Positions 13,951-15,912 of a DNA stretch of 15,912 nt are shown here, piece after piece. Under the pieces are notes generated by a model that made no database searches, was not told the origin of the DNA, and was given only the letters and a program-made list of their open reading frames with translations. A program made the position numbers and the translations under genes. Source of the stretch: Bacillota bacterium. GTDB taxonomy: Bacteria > Bacillota > Clostridia > Christensenellales > SZUA-584. The stretch lies in NCBI GenBank assembly GCA_023415915.1, contig JAEZIZ010000017.1, positions 1 to 15,912 of the forward strand. The letters run 5' to 3'. Numbering within the stretch: position 1 is the stretch's first letter; each line of letters begins with the position of its first letter.

Positions 13951-14942
13951 GATATATTGCGGCAGCTGTCCCCAATAATAAGCTTAGGTTCCAGCAGTAT
14001 AATCTCGGGCTTGCCCCTGTCGCCCACGCGCAATATCTGCTTAATAAGATTTTCTGCGGCTTTTGTGCCCAAGCCCATTGTATCCTGTTTTATCGTGGTG
14101 AGCTTCGGCGACATGTACTGCGCGGCCTCAAAGCCGTCGAATCCCGCTACGGATACGTCTTCGGGTACGCTAAGCCCCATATCCCGCGCCGCGCTTACCG
14201 CTCCAATGGCGCCGCAGTCGTCGCTCGCTATTACGGCAGTGGGGCGGTCGCTGCGGGCAAGCGCCTGCTTCATGCAGGCGTAGCCGGCCTCTAAGGAATA
14301 GTACTTCGACTGCATGAAGCTCTCCGCCGGCAATACGGCTCCTCTTACCGCTGCGGCGGATTTTAGGCCGTTTATCCTCGCGTCCGTCAAATACCCCGGC
14401 TCTCCGTGCATGTATACTATGTTCCTGTGCCCGAGATCGTAAAGGTGGTTGTAAATAAGCGCCATGCTTTTATCGCAGTCGGTCATTACGCATCCCGTAG
14501 ACCCGTCTGCGTAGTCAACGGCTATTTTGGGTATGTCGCACAGCAGAAGCTCGCGCACGCTTTGCGCCGTATAATCCGCGCTGACAATAAATACGCCGTC
14601 CGCATTCCTCAAAGCTAGGTGGTCGCAGTACGAAATCCCCGCTCTGCCTATTTGGTTGGATAAAAAGAAAACGTCAAAGCCATGCCTTTCCACCATGCTC
14701 TTGAAGCGCTCTATGATACCAGCATAAAAGCTATGCCTGAGTACTGCTTCGGAGCCGTCGCTGCAAAGAACGCCAATAGTCCTTATCTTCTGTCCCTTTG
14801 CGGCCGGGCGCTCGCTGCCCGAATCCCTGCCGGTGAATCCGTCGCCGCGCTGAAAAAAGGCCCCGCCTTTTTCTCTGCTCAAAGCGCATGATACCGAAGA
14901 AAAGCGTGCATTGCTTATTGATTTGTCGCATATCGTAGCAAT
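13947..14942 (-). CDS. LacI-family regulator with unusual or damaged N-terminus (probable ATT start)
   Basis: Residues from about 55 to 331 form a clear LacI/GalR ligand-binding domain: RTIGVLCSDG at its start, GFDGFEAAQYMSPKLTTIKQD near its end, and ASDDCGAIGAVSAARDMG between. No ATG, GTG or TTG in this frame gives a helix-turn-helix; the first (TTG at 14882) would begin after it. A consensus AAGGAGG lies 8 bases before an ATT at 14942, and that frame opens ATICD, like the usual MATIxD of LacI proteins, giving 331 residues, a normal length. The next residues (ARFSSVSCALSREKGG) only roughly match the expected GVSxxTVSxAL, and the hinge helix (YxPNxxA) is missing. The gene is co-transcribed with the GH3 gene, which it overlaps by 4 bp. 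It may be a decayed repressor, a real variant, or carry sequence errors. Confidence 0.7.
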   Translation of the reverse strand: MATICDKSISNARFSSVSCALSREKGGAFFQRGDGFTGRDSGSERPAAKGQKIRTIGVLCSDGSEAVLRHSFYAGIIERFKSMVERHGFDVFFLSNQIGRAGISYCDHLALRNADGVFIVSADYTAQSVRELLLCDIPKIAVDYADGSTGCVMTDCDKSMALIYNHLYDLGHRNIVYMHGEPGYLTDARINGLKSAAAVRGAVLPAESFMQSKYYSLEAGYACMKQALARSDRPTAVIASDDCGAIGAVSAARDMGLSVPEDVSVAGFDGFEAAQYMSPKLTTIKQDTMGLGTKAAENLIKQILRVGDRGKPEIILLEPKLIIGDSCRNIS

Positions 14943-14998
14943 AAAAACCGCCTCCTTAAGGCCGCTTGGTCTTAGAATCGGTTCAGCTAACGTATGCC

Positions 14999-15027
14999 AT
15001 TATACCAGAATATACCCCATATGTCCA
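14999..15027 (-). promoter_or_regulatory. Strong promoter of the LacI-type regulator/GH3 operon
   Basis: On the minus strand TGGACA (-35, 15027-15022) is followed by a 17-base spacer ending in TGG and a perfect TATAAT (-10, 15004-14999). The extended -10 TGn is also present. Transcription would start near 14992, about 50 bases before the ATT start. An imperfect palindrome, CTGTTT-T-AAACTG (15043-15055), lies just upstream and could be an operator. Confidence 0.85.
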
Positions 15028-15063
15028 TAATCGCCATTTGCGCTGTTTTAAACTGCTGGTAAT

Positions 15064-15090
15064 AAAAAAAGCCCGATATAAAATCAGGCT
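15064..15090 (-). terminator. Rho-independent terminator of the fumarase-type operon
   Basis: On the minus strand AGCCTGAT pairs with ATCGGGCT (8 pairs, one T-G wobble) around TTTAT, followed by a run of Ts (15070-15064). It lies about 50 bases after the beta-subunit stop. Confidence 0.92.
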
Positions 15091-15141
15091 GAGCGGTATC
15101 ATCAATCAAATTTAAACCCTGTGTATACTGCAAAAAACGAA

Positions 15142-15696
15142 TCATCTTTTGTACGTTTCCGGCCCGGTCACATACAGGTCGCCTCCCTTTGAATCGGTAG
15201 CTACGATGCACGGGAAGTTCTCTACCTCCAGCCTTCTTATAGCCTCAGGGCCTAAATCTTCATACGCTACTATCTCCGCCTTCTTCACGGAGCGCGATAT
15301 TACCGCCGCGGCGCCGCCTACAGCCGCGAAGTACACAGCCTTGTTTTCGATCATAGAATCAACGACGGCTTTCGAGCGGCGGCCTTTGCCTATCATGCCC
15401 TTTAGCCCAATGCCGAGAAGAGAGGGCGCGTAAGCATCCATGCGGTAGCTCGAAGTAGGACCACACGGCCCCAGCGCCTGCCCCGGCTTTGCAGGGCATG
15501 GCCCCGTGTAATATATTATCTGGCCTTTTAAGTCTACAGGCAGCTTGTCCCCCGCATTCAGCGCTTCAACGAGCCTCTTGTGGGCGGCGTCCCTCGCGGT
15601 GTAGACAACTCCCGTTATCTCCACGCGGTCGCCTGCTTTCAGCGATTCTATTACGCCGTCCGTAAGCGGTGTATTGATTTTAATGGCATCCGGCAT
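15142..15696 (-). CDS. Class I fumarate hydratase/L-tartrate dehydratase, beta subunit
   Basis: The protein (184 residues) is the C-terminal-type subunit of a two-subunit, [4Fe-4S]-dependent hydro-lyase. Such enzymes interconvert fumarate and malate, or dehydrate tartrate, in the cytosol. Family landmarks are TARDAAHKR (33-41), GPCGPTSSYRMDAY (76-89), GMIGKGRRS (100-108) and FAAVGGAAA. Together with the partial alpha gene upstream, 16 bases away, it corresponds to the halves of single-chain FumA. The ATG at 15696 follows a GGGGGG site. The paired genes end at a strong terminator and look independent of the sugar locus. Fumarase versus tartrate dehydratase cannot be decided from the sequence alone. 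Confidence 0.95.
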   Translation of the reverse strand: MPDAIKINTPLTDGVIESLKAGDRVEITGVVYTARDAAHKRLVEALNAGDKLPVDLKGQIIYYTGPCPAKPGQALGPCGPTSSYRMDAYAPSLLGIGLKGMIGKGRRSKAVVDSMIENKAVYFAAVGGAAAVISRSVKKAEIVAYEDLGPEAIRRLEVENFPCIVATDSKGGDLYVTGPETYKR

Positions 15697-15712
15697 ATGC
15701 TAACCCCCCAAA

Positions 15713-15912
15713 TTACAGAACAGCTTCGGCATGGCGCGAAGCGTGGCAGTTTAGGTTCACCGCGACAGGCATACCTGTGATATGCGCGGGAAAATACTCT
15801 ATATGCACGGCAAGCGCGGTTATTCTGCCGCCCAGCCCCTGAGGGCCTATGCCAGTGCTGTTTATCTCATGGAGAAGCTCCTGCTCCAGAGCGGCGTACC
15901 TTGGGTCGGGGT
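15713..15912 (-). CDS. Class I fumarate hydratase/L-tartrate dehydratase, alpha subunit (C-terminal fragment)
   Basis: The last 66 codons of the gene are visible; the rest lies beyond the window. They read PDPRYAALEQELLHEINSTG, then IGPQGLGGRITALAVHIE, then YFPAHITGMPVAVNLNCHAS and RHAEAVL before a TAA at 15713-15715. The GIGPQGLGG and MPVAVNLNC segments are typical of the iron-sulfur-binding alpha subunit. The Cys in NLNC is probably one of the three cluster ligands (family knowledge, not verified by alignment). It is the upstream partner of the beta subunit. Confidence 0.92.
   Translation of the reverse strand, partial: PDPRYAALEQELLHEINSTGIGPQGLGGRITALAVHIEYFPAHITGMPVAVNLNCHASRHAEAVL

Noticed and set aside
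14731..14931. Minus-strand 66-codon frame overlapping the start of the LacI-type gene
   Set aside because: Its ATG is about 20 bases from the ribosome site, its translation is Arg/Gln-rich, and it gives no helix-turn-helix; it is an off-frame reading.

Overview
The window is about 15.9 kb of bacterial DNA in which every convincing gene lies on the minus strand. Strong AGGAGG ribosome sites, occasional TTG starts, YesM/YesN-type two-component genes, an MsmX-type ATPase and a lipoprotein sugar-binding protein all point to a Gram-positive Firmicute, probably a clostridial, plant-polysaccharide-using anaerobe (inference; I cannot place it further).

In the direction of transcription, from high to low coordinates, the layout is as follows. 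(1) The end of a two-subunit class I fumarate/tartrate-type hydro-lyase, closed by a clear terminator. (2) A LacI-type regulator with a damaged-looking N-terminus and a probable ATT start, followed with a 4-bp overlap by a cytosolic GH3 glycosidase, both behind a near-consensus promoter. (3) An intergenic region with two folded repeat-like elements and a good promoter, then a CUT1 sugar ABC importer: lipoprotein binding protein, stable intercistronic hairpin, MalF-like permease, MalG-like permease. (4) A YesM-like sensor kinase and YesN-like AraC-type response regulator overlapping by 8 bp, with their own extended -10 promoter. (5) A 333-bp non-coding stretch holding three near-perfect tandem hairpin repeats and a folded leader, then the MsmX-like ATPase that would energise the importer, then a terminator. 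(6) A stand-alone NAD-dependent aldehyde dehydrogenase with its terminator. (7) A non-coding stretch with the decayed remains of a gene. (8) A secreted, membrane-anchored protein with Ig-like repeats and the first codons of another exported protein.

Regions 2 to 5 form one coherent carbohydrate-use locus. The kinase would sense an extracellular cue and phosphorylate the regulator. A pair of GGTAA-type boxes spaced 21 bp just upstream of the binding-protein promoter is a plausible site for that regulator. The importer would bring in an oligosaccharide, the GH3 enzyme would cleave it inside the cell, and the LacI-type protein would respond to the sugar. The substrate cannot be read from the sequence; the GH3 subtype suggests xylo- or gluco-oligosaccharides.

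The least explained signals are the triple hairpin array at 5466-5577, the folded leader with a displaced ribosome-binding site before the MsmX-like gene, and the disrupted DNA-binding half of the LacI-type regulator.
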